Assembly: GCA_003535395.1 (NCBI GenBank)
Contig: DOHE01000232.1
Coordinates: 1-8,097, forward strand
Length of the DNA: 8,097 nt
Reading direction: 5' to 3'
Source: Clostridiales bacterium
GTDB taxonomy: Bacteria; Bacillota; Clostridia; UBA8921
The position numbers were made by a program, and so were the translations under genes. The notes under the pieces were generated by a model, which did not search any database, was not told where the DNA came from, and saw nothing but the letters and a program-made list of their open reading frames with translations. This document shows, piece by piece, positions 1 through 6,680 of this stretch (the stretch's first letter is position 1; every line of letters begins with the position of its first letter).

Positions 1-430
1 TCCCGGCTTCGTTGATACGCCGGAACCAGCGGGTGCTTTCTGCCGTGCTTTCCGGAACCAGGATGATGAGATCCGGCCGCGAGGCGACCGCCTCTTCCAC
101 CAGGGATGCCTGCCGCATCGGATCCCAGTCCGCCCACAGCACTTCCAGCCGGATCCGGTTGGCGGCAGCTGTGCTGGACAGTGCCCGGGCATACGCCATG
201 GTATAGGGATGCCGTCCATGCAGCAGACAGATGATCCGCTTGCCTGTCGGCCCATCCCCGGGGCTCTCCGGGATATTCACCTTTGCCGTATTCCAGCCGG
301 CATACTCCAGGTCATACCAGTGACGGGCATCCTCCTCGGGGAAAAGGGAAGGATCTCCCGGACGCTCCGGGATTTCCCGGACATGGCTGTCCCAGCAGGG
401 CAGCAGAATCGGCGGCACATGCGTATTCAT
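1..430 (-). CDS. Sugar-binding-protein-like (Peripla_BP_4-type) protein, 5' part only
   Basis: An open frame runs from the ATG at 428-430 off the left edge without a stop, giving 143 residues. The first ~60 residues hold no signal peptide or lipobox: they are charged and proline-rich (LLPCWDSHV, then HWYDLEYAGWN). From about residue 64 the pattern changes to a Rossmann-like periplasmic-binding-protein lobe: KRIICLLHGRHPYTMAYARAL, then a strand (RLEVLWADWD), a helix with MRQASLVEEAV, and PDLIILVPES followed by a helix ending in INEAG. This is the usual order in ribose/galactose-type substrate-binding domains, where QxxxVEEAI and PDxIIxxP are typical. Without an export signal it would act in the cytoplasm, perhaps as a sugar sensor (inference), or its exported form is unrecognised. 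An in-frame TAA lies four codons upstream, so this ATG is the first possible start. It follows araC by 52 bp on the same strand but has its own promoter. The product remains uncertain because most of the protein is missing. Confidence 0.6.
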   Translation of the reverse strand, partial: MNTHVPPILLPCWDSHVREIPERPGDPSLFPEEDARHWYDLEYAGWNTAKVNIPESPGDGPTGKRIICLLHGRHPYTMAYARALSSTAAANRIRLEVLWADWDPMRQASLVEEAVASRPDLIILVPESTAESTRWFRRINEAG

Positions 431-436
431 ACCTGC

Positions 437-465
437 ATCTTACTGCCCGCCGCAGCGAGTGTCAA
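437..465 (-). promoter_or_regulatory. Near-consensus sigma-A promoter of the sugar-binding-like gene
   Basis: On the minus strand a perfect TTGACA (460-465) is separated by exactly 17 bp from TAAGAT (437-442). Only 6 bases lie between the -10 box and the ATG at 430, so transcription should start at or next to the A of the start codon. There is no good Shine-Dalgarno at normal distance; the only purine stretch (AGG) is 2 bases from the ATG. The promoter lies in the gap just after the araC stop codon. Confidence 0.65.
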
Positions 466-482
466 GGATGCAAAGAAGTGGA

Positions 483-1328
483 TCAAGTGGATCTTTTCCG
501 CAGCATTCCCGGAGACATTCCGGTGATCTGGCGGAATGTGCGCCACAGATGGCTCTGGTCGGAAAAACCCAGGCTGGCTGCAATCTGGCCAATGGATTTG
601 GAGGAGTAAAGCAGTTCATATCTGGCCTTTTCGATTTTTTTAAGCAGCACATAAGCCATGGGGGAAGTCCCAGTGCAGGCTTTAAAATACCGGGAAAAGT
701 GATAGATACTGAGGTTCACGGCGCCTGCCAGTTCTTTAAGCGCAATCGCGCTGTCCATGTGGGTTTCGATATACCGGGTCACGGTTTTTACCAGTTCCTC
801 CGCCCGGGGATCGGACAGCGTCCGGTCGCCGGTGTCAGAGATTTGTATCATGCGGATCAGCACCTCATAGGCCAGGATGGAGGTGGTATAAAACCGGGAA
901 GTACCGCCCTCCCGGTATGTCGTCACGATCTCCTCCAATCTGTCTGGCAGCCAGTGGTCCTCCACATGCAGTAACGGTCCCGCTGCATCATGCACCAGGG
1001 AGAAGATTTCCCTGGCCGTCCTGCCGGTGAAATGGAACCAGAGCAGCCGGCAGGGATCGTCCGGATCGGACCCGTACCGGTGCTTTTCATGCAGGTCCAT
1101 GAGCATCACATCTCCGGCCTGCATCCGGTGCAGGATATCGAACTGTTCGGCAAAAAACTTGCCTTCCGCGACAAACATGACCACATATCCCGGATAATAC
1201 ACCCGGTCGATGAGAAACCGCGGATTGGATTCAATGATCCCGGCCAGTTCGCAGTACAGGGGCAGATGCTCTGAAGAAAAGGTCCCGGGGGAAGAGAAGA
1301 CTCCCCGATTCTGCAGGTTGGATGTCAT
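483..1328 (-). CDS. AraC-family transcriptional regulator
   Basis: A 281-residue AraC/XylS-type regulator. The N-terminal half (about residues 20-150) looks like a cupin-type effector-binding domain, with AGDVMLMDLHEKHRYG and the common LLWFHFTG strand. The C-terminal half has two helix-turn-helix units: one near residues 195-215 (IALKELAGAVNLSIYHFSRYF) and one near 245-267 (IGQIAASLGFSDQSHLWRTF), ending in the usual TGMSPGMLRK. Length and domain order are normal. The frame stays open upstream to an ATG at 1421, but I chose the ATG at 1328 because GGAGG lies 8 bases before it, the -10 box lies inside the longer version, and the extra 31 residues (LRKIRIILLFFHQKC) are not AraC-like. It is transcribed away from the URO-D pair, the usual layout for a regulator of a divergent sugar operon. 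The ligand is unknown. Confidence 0.93.
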   Translation of the reverse strand: MTSNLQNRGVFSSPGTFSSEHLPLYCELAGIIESNPRFLIDRVYYPGYVVMFVAEGKFFAEQFDILHRMQAGDVMLMDLHEKHRYGSDPDDPCRLLWFHFTGRTAREIFSLVHDAAGPLLHVEDHWLPDRLEEIVTTYREGGTSRFYTTSILAYEVLIRMIQISDTGDRTLSDPRAEELVKTVTRYIETHMDSAIALKELAGAVNLSIYHFSRYFKACTGTSPMAYVLLKKIEKARYELLYSSKSIGQIAASLGFSDQSHLWRTFRQITGMSPGMLRKRST

Positions 1329-1355
1329 GCCGGATCCCTCCGTTTCTATCTGAAC

Positions 1356-1385
1356 ATCATAGCATTTTTGATGGAAAAACAGCAA
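1356..1385 (-). promoter_or_regulatory. Extended -10 promoter of araC
   Basis: On the minus strand TTGCTG (1380-1385) is followed after 18 bp by TATGAT (1356-1361). The -10 box is preceded by TGC, forming an extended -10 element. The predicted start near 1349 leaves a leader of about 20 bases containing the GGAGG that serves the ATG at 1328. This supports the shorter AraC start. Confidence 0.55.
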
Positions 1386-1398
1386 GATAATTCTAATT

Positions 1399-1470
1399 TT
1401 GCGCAACCAAAGCAAAGACACAGGCCTGCTGGAAGTCTAAAATATACTGAGAGTATTCACCACCGGGAGG
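1399..1470 (+). promoter_or_regulatory. Control region of the URO-D pair, probably activator-dependent
   Basis: On the plus strand a good -10 box, TATACT, lies at 1443-1448 with no recognisable -35 box 16-19 bp upstream. This is common at promoters that need an AraC-type activator. Upstream there is an 8-bp palindrome TTGCGCAA (1399-1406) and an A/C-rich stretch with two CAAAG-like words (about 1407-1418) where an activator might bind. A short inverted repeat ATACT-GAG-AGTAT (1444-1456) overlaps the -10 box and probable start. GGGAGG (1465-1470) is the ribosome binding site, 7 bases before the ATG at 1478. Which elements are used is inference. Confidence 0.4.
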
Positions 1471-1477
1471 AATCAGA

Positions 1478-2737
1478 ATGGCAGAAACAAACCTGGGCAT
1501 ATCCAGCAAGGATTTAAAAATCATCCGCAGCCTGGCGGAAAGGGTGCGCCAGATTTCAAAACAGCCAGAAATGGCGGAGCGGACCGCTGCCTGGACGGCC
1601 CACAATGACCTTGAGCAAAGCCGGCCCATGGTCCTGATCGAAATGGGGGGGCTGGGGCCGGAACTGGACCCGATGCTCCCGCTGGAATGCGAAGGGGACT
1701 TTGCCCGGGGGCTGGAACGGACGCTCCGGATGCGGATCTTCCAGTATGAGGAAGTGGGCGATGATTCCGTTGAGGATGCATCCTATGGTGTGAACTGGGC
1801 GGTATCCGGTACAGGATATGGGGTACAGATCAAAACACAGCGGGCCAGCGACAGTGCCGGCAGATCCCTGGGATTCCATTATGATCCCCCCATCCAGGAC
1901 CTGCCTTCGGAACTAAGCCTGTTAAAGAAGAGGACGTTTTCGGTGGACAGGGAGAAGACGCAGGAGCAGGCCCGGAGAATGAATGAGATTTTCGAAGGAC
2001 GGCTGGACGTCCGGATCACAGGCCGTTTTTGGTGGACATTCGGCATGACCTGGACGGCCATCTCCCTCATCGGTCTGGATCATTTCATGACCCATATGTT
2101 CGATGTGCCCGAAGCCATGCACCGCTTCATGGAGTTCCTGATGGAGGATCACATGGCGCAGGCGCTCTGGCTGGAAAAAGAAGGGCTTCTCACCCTGAAC
2201 AACGGAAATGACTATATCGGATCCGGAGGAAGGGGATTTACCCGGTCGCTGCCCCGGGTGGGGCTTGATCCGGGCGAACCTGCCCGCCTGAAGGATCTGT
2301 GGGTACTGCTGGAATCCCAGGAGTCCGTCGGCATCTCTCCGGATCAGTTCGCAGAATTTATATATCCCTATCAGGAGAAACTTTCCCGGCTGTTCGGTCT
2401 GACCTATTACGGCTGCTGCGAACCGGTGCACAATCGATGGCAGCATATCCGGAAGATCAAAAACCTGCGCAGTGTCTCCATTTCTCCCTGGTGCGACCAG
2501 CGCATCATGGGGCAGGAGGTCGGACGCAGTTATGTCTATTCCAGAAAACCGGCGCCTTCCATGATCAGCATGGACCATTTTGATGAATCCCTTGTCCGGA
2601 AGGATCTGGAGGAGACCCTGGAACATGCCGGAAAATGCAGTCTGGAAGTCATCATGAAGGATCTGCATACTGTCAAGGGAGAAATCTGGCGCACCCGGAA
2701 ATGGGTCGAAATCGCAAGGGAGATGTTGAAGAGATGA
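1478..2737 (+). CDS. URO-D-superfamily protein with divergent metal motif
   Basis: A 419-residue protein resembling the uroporphyrinogen-decarboxylase superfamily proteins found in many gut anaerobes, where the same fold serves corrinoid methyltransferases (MtaA, MtbA). Supporting stretches are the helix around FMTHMFDVPEAMHRFMEFL, the SQESVGISPDQFAEFIYPYQ segment that packs the barrel, and the C-terminal SLEVIMKDLHTV strand-helix. Where MtaA-type enzymes have HxCG, this protein has YYGCCEPVH: Cys313, Cys314, Glu315, with His318 close by. Cys387 (GKC) precedes the last strand. Metal binding by these residues is inference. There is no signal peptide, so it is cytoplasmic. True heme-pathway HemE is unlikely: the protein is longer, lacks the HemE N-terminal arginine motif, and sits among sugar genes. 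Its stop overlaps the start of the next gene, so the pair is probably co-expressed and may form a heterodimer. The substrate is unknown. Confidence 0.8.
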   Translation: MAETNLGISSKDLKIIRSLAERVRQISKQPEMAERTAAWTAHNDLEQSRPMVLIEMGGLGPELDPMLPLECEGDFARGLERTLRMRIFQYEEVGDDSVEDASYGVNWAVSGTGYGVQIKTQRASDSAGRSLGFHYDPPIQDLPSELSLLKKRTFSVDREKTQEQARRMNEIFEGRLDVRITGRFWWTFGMTWTAISLIGLDHFMTHMFDVPEAMHRFMEFLMEDHMAQALWLEKEGLLTLNNGNDYIGSGGRGFTRSLPRVGLDPGEPARLKDLWVLLESQESVGISPDQFAEFIYPYQEKLSRLFGLTYYGCCEPVHNRWQHIRKIKNLRSVSISPWCDQRIMGQEVGRSYVYSRKPAPSMISMDHFDESLVRKDLEETLEHAGKCSLEVIMKDLHTVKGEIWRTRKWVEIAREMLKR

Positions 2738-3846
2738 TGAACGGCCGACAGGTGACAGATATACTGATCCGGAAAGGAAAGGCAGACCGGATGGGTCTGT
2801 TTGACAGCCCTTGGGGACAAACCGTGGAAAAATGGAGAAATGAAGGCCATTTGTGGGCGGTGGATCCCTCGACCGGAGAGAAAAAACCGGTGGATCCCGC
2901 AACGTTTTTCGGGTTTGATATGGCAGGGGTCGGCTGGTTCAACACGATCCCGGACAGGACATTTCATGAGGTGCTGGAAGAATCAGAAGAATGGACGGTG
3001 ACCCGGGACGGCGCGGGGGCAGTCTTTAAGCGTTGGAAGAAGCGCCCGGGCACGCCGGAGCATATCGCATTCGAAATGAGCTCCCGGGAAATCTGGGAAA
3101 CAAAATACAAACCGCATCTGCTCGCGCTGGATCCCGGTCGTTTCAATGCAGAACAGGTTAGACAAGCGGTCGCAGCACGCCGGGAGCAGGGCCGGTGGGC
3201 TTTCTCCGGGAATCTTTTCGTCTGGGAGATCTTGCGCAAAAGCCTGGGCGATCTTTGCATGTTTGAAAACCTGGCTGCAGATCCGGAGTGGATCCATGAT
3301 TTCAACCAGACCTATACGAATTTCTTTAAGATACATTTCAAGGCGATTTTTGACCAGTGCGGAAAGCCGGACGGGATCTGGCTCTATGATGACCTGGGAT
3401 ACCGGAACGGCCTGTTTTGTTCCCCGCAGATGCTGGATGATCTGTTTACCCCTTATTATACTGAAATCGTTGACTTCTTCCATGAAAACGGCCTCCCGGT
3501 AGTGCTGCATACCTGCGGTGGAATCGAAGCCGCCCTGCCCCTGATCGCGCAGTGGGGTTTTGACGGCCTCAATCCCATGGAAGTGAAGGCGGGATGCGAT
3601 GTGGTCCGGTTTGCCAGGACTTGGAAAGATCATTTCCTTTTTATCGGCGGCATGGACGCCCGGATTTTCGAGAGCGGGGACAAACCGCTGATCCGCAGGG
3701 AAGTGGAGCGGATCACCCGGGAGATGAAGGGGATGGGAGCCCGGTATGTATTCGGATCGGACCACTCCATTTCCACGAATGTGTCTTTTGATGACTTCCA
3801 GTACGCTATCGAAGTTTATCGCGAAAACATGCACTACCACGAGTAA
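2734..3846 (+). CDS. URO-D-superfamily (MtaA-like) methyltransferase-type protein
   Basis: A 370-residue URO-D-superfamily protein. Seen in order: IWLYDDLGYRNGLFCSPQML (conserved Asp pair and S-P-x-x-L helix of the barrel), LHTCGG with His259 and Cys261 (the HxCG zinc motif of MtaA/MtbA-type methyltransferases), LNPMEVKAGCDV with Cys288, FIGGMDAR, and FGSDHSIS with His344 where MtaA-type enzymes place a Cys near the end of the barrel. A zinc site of His259, Cys261 and a third ligand is therefore plausible, suggesting methyl transfer to or from a corrinoid protein or thiol; the actual methyl donor is unknown. The frame stays open upstream to an ATG at 2635, but that stretch lies inside the previous gene and is not family-like. 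I chose the ATG at 2734, which overlaps the previous TGA (ATGA) and has AAGGGAG 11 bases upstream; the ATG at 2737 is an alternative. Confidence 0.82.
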   Translation: MMNGRQVTDILIRKGKADRMGLFDSPWGQTVEKWRNEGHLWAVDPSTGEKKPVDPATFFGFDMAGVGWFNTIPDRTFHEVLEESEEWTVTRDGAGAVFKRWKKRPGTPEHIAFEMSSREIWETKYKPHLLALDPGRFNAEQVRQAVAARREQGRWAFSGNLFVWEILRKSLGDLCMFENLAADPEWIHDFNQTYTNFFKIHFKAIFDQCGKPDGIWLYDDLGYRNGLFCSPQMLDDLFTPYYTEIVDFFHENGLPVVLHTCGGIEAALPLIAQWGFDGLNPMEVKAGCDVVRFARTWKDHFLFIGGMDARIFESGDKPLIRREVERITREMKGMGARYVFGSDHSISTNVSFDDFQYAIEVYRENMHYHE

Positions 3847-3847
3847 A

Positions 3848-3913
3848 CTGAAGGTCAAGCTGAAGGTGAAACTGAATTCACATCAACCTGAATTCACATC
3901 AACCTGAATTCAC
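3848..3913 (+). repeat. Tandem CTGAA-headed repeat array after the URO-D pair
   Basis: Five consecutive units each begin with CTGAA. Two 12-bp units (3848-3859 CTGAAGGTCAAG; 3860-3871 CTGAAGGTGAAA) are followed by two identical 16-bp units (3872-3887 and 3888-3903, CTGAATTCACATCAAC) and a partial third (3904-3913, CTGAATTCAC). The array starts one base after the URO-D stop codon. The later units contain the TGAATTCA palindrome. No promoter or gene is visible inside it. Confidence 0.9.
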
Positions 3914-3919
3914 CCCCTG

Positions 3920-3946
3920 TTGCAGCGGATGCAAAAAGTATATAAT
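3920..3946 (+). promoter_or_regulatory. Candidate sulfatase promoter
   Basis: A perfect TATAAT box lies at 3941-3946. The best -35 candidate is TTGCAG at 3920-3925, only 15 bp upstream and a weak match, so the -10 box is the main evidence. The predicted start would be near 3953, leaving a leader of about 40 bases to the ATG at 3993. The -10 box overlaps the left arm of the hairpin described separately. Confidence 0.4.
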
Positions 3947-3974
3947 AACAGCCTGAAAGCAGGGCTGTTATTAT
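3942..3974 (+). terminator. Hairpin between URO-D pair and sulfatase: terminator or operator
   Basis: A perfect 12-bp inverted repeat: ATAATAACAGCC (3942-3953) pairs with its reverse complement at 3963-3974, around a 9-base spacer. Allowing one bulged G, the stem extends by three pairs to an AAAG tetraloop. The right arm runs into ATTATTTTAT, a U-rich tail, and the left side is preceded by AAAAAG, so it could terminate the URO-D transcript. The left arm also overlaps a TATAAT box, so the repeat could instead be an operator for the sulfatase. The sequence alone does not decide. Confidence 0.5.
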
Positions 3975-3992
3975 TTTATGGGGGGAACCAGC

Positions 3993-5495
3993 ATGGCAGA
4001 CGATCAGAGGCGGCCGAATATCCTTTTCATCCTGGCGGATGACCAGGGAGCCTGGGCGATGGGGTGTGCAGGCAATCCGGAGATCCATACCCCCTGCCTG
4101 GACCGACTGGCCGCTTCGGGGATCCGGTGCAGCAGTTTCTTCTGTGCCTCCCCGGTATGCTCTCCTGCCCGTGCATCCATCCTCACCGGAAGGATCCCTT
4201 CCAGTCATGGGGTTCATGACTGGATCCGGTCCGGCAACCTGGACCGGGAAGAGCTGACAGAAGGAATGCGGGAAGACCCGATTTACAGTGGAGAGCAGGG
4301 GATCGTCGAATATCTTGCAGGCATGACCGGGTATACGGATGTCCTTAATATGAATGGATATATCTGCGGATTATCGGGGAAATGGCACCTGGGGGCCAGT
4401 ACTCGACGACAGAAGGGATTTGACTGGTGGCGACCGCTGCTTCGGGGCGGATGCGGGTATTATCAGGGTGATTTTTATCGGGATGGCATGACATTCAAAC
4501 ACCCGGGATATGTGACCAATGCCATTACCGACGGGGCGCTGGAATTTCTGGAACAGGCGGCGGGAAGGGAACAGCCTTTTTATCTCAGCCTGCATTATAC
4601 GGCACCGCATACTCCGTGGGACCGGAACAATCACCCCCGGGAGTTTCTGGCTCTGTATGAAGACTGCCCCTTCCGTTCCTGCCCGAAGGAGCCGGTCCAC
4701 CCCCTGCAGATCACCTCCTGTTCCATCGGGGATACAGAGGAACAGCGGAAGGACAATATCCGGGGATATTATGCGGCTATTTCGGCCATGGACGCCCAGA
4801 TCGGCCGGGTGCTGGACCGCCTGGATGAACTGGGGATCCGGGAAGATACGCTGGTGATCTTCACCAGCGACAACGGGATGAATCTGGGCCATCATGGTAT
4901 CTGGGGCAAGGGCAACGGGACATTTCCCCAGAACTTTTTTGATACCTCTGTGAAGGTCCCTTTTTTGGCTTCCTGGCCTGGCGTCATTCCGGAGGGCATC
5001 ATCAGTGATGCGATGCTGAGCCATTATGATCTTCTGCCTACCCTGATGGATCTGCTTGGCATGGAGTTTCCCCCGGATGACCGGCTTCCCGGAAGGAGTT
5101 TTGCCGGCATCCTTCTCAGCGGGATGCCGGAAGAAGACCGGGATCCCGTGGTGATTTGCGATGAATACGGACCCGGCCGGATGATCCGGACCCGAAAATA
5201 CAAATACATCCACCGTTTTCCTTACGGGCCTCATGAGTTTTATGATCTTGCTGCGGACCCCGGAGAACAGCAGAATCTGGCGGAGGATCCGGCCGCTGCC
5301 GGGGAAATTCAAAGGCTTCGGGCCCGCCTGACGACATGGTTCCTGACCTATGCCGATGAAGCACTGGACGGCACCCGGGAACCGGTGACCGGCATGGGCC
5401 AGCTGGGGATGGCCGGCGTTCCGGGCGAAGGCCGGGAGTCCTTTGTGACCCGTTTTTCCTACTTTAGCCACGACAAGGCGTATGATGTGCCCTGA
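3993..5495 (+). CDS. Type I (Cys-type) sulfatase, cytoplasmic
   Basis: A 500-residue sulfatase of the alkaline-phosphatase superfamily, hydrolysing sulfate esters. Visible motifs are NILFILADDQG with metal ligands Asp16-Asp17; CSPAR at Cys56-Arg60, the CxPxR signature whose Cys becomes the formylglycine nucleophile; GKWHLG with Lys130 and His132; TSDNG with Asp293-Asn294 completing the calcium site; and HGIWGKG with Lys306. The C-terminal subdomain has the common HEFYDLAADPGEQQNL segment. There is no signal peptide, so it should act on an imported substrate in the cytoplasm. In an anaerobe the Cys would need a radical-SAM maturase (anSME type), not present here. The frame opens at an ATG at 3978, but a GGGGGGA ribosome binding site at 3980-3986, 6 bases before the ATG at 3993, supports the later start. 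Sequence alone does not give the substrate; a sulfated sugar is suggested by the neighbours. Confidence 0.95.
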   Translation: MADDQRRPNILFILADDQGAWAMGCAGNPEIHTPCLDRLAASGIRCSSFFCASPVCSPARASILTGRIPSSHGVHDWIRSGNLDREELTEGMREDPIYSGEQGIVEYLAGMTGYTDVLNMNGYICGLSGKWHLGASTRRQKGFDWWRPLLRGGCGYYQGDFYRDGMTFKHPGYVTNAITDGALEFLEQAAGREQPFYLSLHYTAPHTPWDRNNHPREFLALYEDCPFRSCPKEPVHPLQITSCSIGDTEEQRKDNIRGYYAAISAMDAQIGRVLDRLDELGIREDTLVIFTSDNGMNLGHHGIWGKGNGTFPQNFFDTSVKVPFLASWPGVIPEGIISDAMLSHYDLLPTLMDLLGMEFPPDDRLPGRSFAGILLSGMPEEDRDPVVICDEYGPGRMIRTRKYKYIHRFPYGPHEFYDLAADPGEQQNLAEDPAAAGEIQRLRARLTTWFLTYADEALDGTREPVTGMGQLGMAGVPGEGRESFVTRFSYFSHDKAYDVP

Positions 5496-5610
5496 CACAG
5501 GATCTTGAACCGGGACCCGGACGCGGCAGTGTATGCATTTGATTTTTTACAGTAGGCTGCCGGGGATAAAGGCAGGCATTGAGTTGTGAAAAATGAAGGG
5601 GAGGCAGACC

Positions 5611-6609
5611 ATGGCAGCAACTTTGTGGGATGTGGCAAAACAGACGGGGCTTTCCATCGCCACCGTTTCGAAATATATCAACGGGATCCGCGTGAAGGAA
5701 TCCAACGCTGCCCGGATCCAGCAGGCCATCGATGAACTGGGCTATCGGGTGAACATGATCGCCCGGGGGCTCAAAACAAACCGTTCGATGACTGTAGGGG
5801 TGTTGATCCCCAGCCTGGTGAATCTGTTTTCCACCAGCATCGTTTCTGCCATTGAGCGTGTGCTTCAGGAAAACGGCTACAGTACGTTTATCTGCGATTA
5901 CAATTCGGATCCGGAAATGGAAGAAAACCGGTTCCGTTTCCTGATGGACAAATCTGTAGACGGGATCATCATCATGCCCACATCCATCCCGGAGACCAGC
6001 CTCGACAGAGCTGTCCAATCGGGGATCCCGCTGGTCTCCATCGACCGGCCGCTGGAGGGCACGGATACCGTGCTCGTGGATAATTTTCTTGCCTCCTACG
6101 AAGCGACGCAGCATCTGATCCAGGCCGGACACCGCAGGATCGGGATCATCACCGGCCCCGGGACCATCTATACCGCAAGGGAGAGATACAGAGGATATAT
6201 GCAGGCAATGAAAGATTCCGGGATCGATCCCGACCCGGCCTGCATCAGGCAGGGGGACTACGAGCTTCCCGGCGGCCATGCCCTTACCCGGGAGATCCTG
6301 GATCATACCGAACCTCCCACCGCCCTATTTGTCACAAATTATGAGATGACACTGGGAGCAGTGATCGCTCTGAATGAAATGAATGTCAGCATACCTCGAG
6401 ATCTTTCCTTCATCGGTTTTGACAATCTGGAGATGGCACAGATCATCAAACCCCGGCTCACCATCGTGATGCAGCCCGTTGCTTTGATCGGCAAAACAGC
6501 GGCAGATCTGCTGCTGCGGCGCCTCAGCGGAGATATGCAGGATTTCCCTGTGCTGCACCGGTTGAAAACAGAGCTGATCCCGGGAGACTCTGTGATACAA
6601 CCGAAATGA
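5611..6609 (+). CDS. LacI-family transcriptional regulator
   Basis: A 332-residue LacI/GalR-type regulator. The N-terminus has the helix-turn-helix (residues 4-25: LWDVAKQTGLSIATVSKYING), then the hinge helix NMIARGLKTNRS (48-59) with Leu54 at the position that inserts into the central CpG step of operators. From residue 60 comes a periplasmic-binding-protein-like sugar domain (TVGVLIP, VDGIIIMPTS, PLVSIDRP, RRIGIITGP, TALFVTNYEM, LSFIGFDN). An ATG at 5593 is in frame, but AAGGGGAGG at 5596-5604 lies between it and the ATG at 5611, 6 bases upstream of the latter, so I chose 5611. The 115-bp gap after the sulfatase holds no convincing promoter or terminator (a T-run near 5540-5550 has no stem), so co-transcription with the sulfatase is possible. 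Its likely targets are the CG-centred palindromes before the kinase gene. The effector is unknown. Confidence 0.95.
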   Translation: MAATLWDVAKQTGLSIATVSKYINGIRVKESNAARIQQAIDELGYRVNMIARGLKTNRSMTVGVLIPSLVNLFSTSIVSAIERVLQENGYSTFICDYNSDPEMEENRFRFLMDKSVDGIIIMPTSIPETSLDRAVQSGIPLVSIDRPLEGTDTVLVDNFLASYEATQHLIQAGHRRIGIITGPGTIYTARERYRGYMQAMKDSGIDPDPACIRQGDYELPGGHALTREILDHTEPPTALFVTNYEMTLGAVIALNEMNVSIPRDLSFIGFDNLEMAQIIKPRLTIVMQPVALIGKTAADLLLRRLSGDMQDFPVLHRLKTELIPGDSVIQPK

Positions 6610-6610
6610 C

Positions 6611-6655
6611 AGGGTCAGCCGATTCAGGGTCAGCCAATTCAGGGTCAGCCGATTC
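6611..6655 (+). repeat. Three tandem 15-bp repeats after lacI-family gene
   Basis: Three adjacent 15-bp units, AGGGTCAGCCGATTC (6611-6625 and 6641-6655) with a single G-to-A change in the middle copy (6626-6640). The array begins one base after the regulator's TGA. The unit is not palindromic and does not resemble the nearby AT-rich operators. Confidence 0.92.
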
Positions 6656-6661
6656 AATTTC

Positions 6662-6673
6662 TTAAACGTTTAA
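6662..6673 (+). promoter_or_regulatory. Operator O1 (LacI-type palindrome)
   Basis: A perfect 12-bp palindrome TTAAACGTTTAA with a central CG, typical of LacI/GalR-family operators. It ends 7 bp before the -35 box of the kinase promoter. A direct repeat AATTTCTT flanks it (6656-6663 and 6675-6682). Assignment to the adjacent LacI-family protein is inference. Confidence 0.75.
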
Positions 6674-6680
6674 AAATTTC

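Noticed and set aside
1478..2737. Heme-pathway uroporphyrinogen decarboxylase (hemE)
   Set aside because: The gene sits among sugar genes with a paralogue, is longer than HemE, and lacks the HemE N-terminal substrate-binding motif.
1922..2902. 326-codon open frame on the minus strand
   Set aside because: It lies opposite the URO-D pair, has no recognisable domain, and its composition is that of a frame antisense to GC-rich codons.
2983..3858. 291-codon open frame on the minus strand
   Set aside because: It is antisense to the second URO-D gene, starts in the repeat array, and has no protein-like motif.
3848..3913. CRISPR-like array
   Set aside because: The units are only 12-16 bp with no unique spacers between them; this is a simple tandem repeat.
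4371..5498. 375-codon open frame on the minus strand
   Set aside because: It is antisense to the sulfatase, whose catalytic motifs are all intact; no ribosome binding site or family pattern supports it.
5464..6306. 280-codon open frame on the minus strand
   Set aside because: It is antisense to the LacI-family gene and shows no domain; treated as a shadow.
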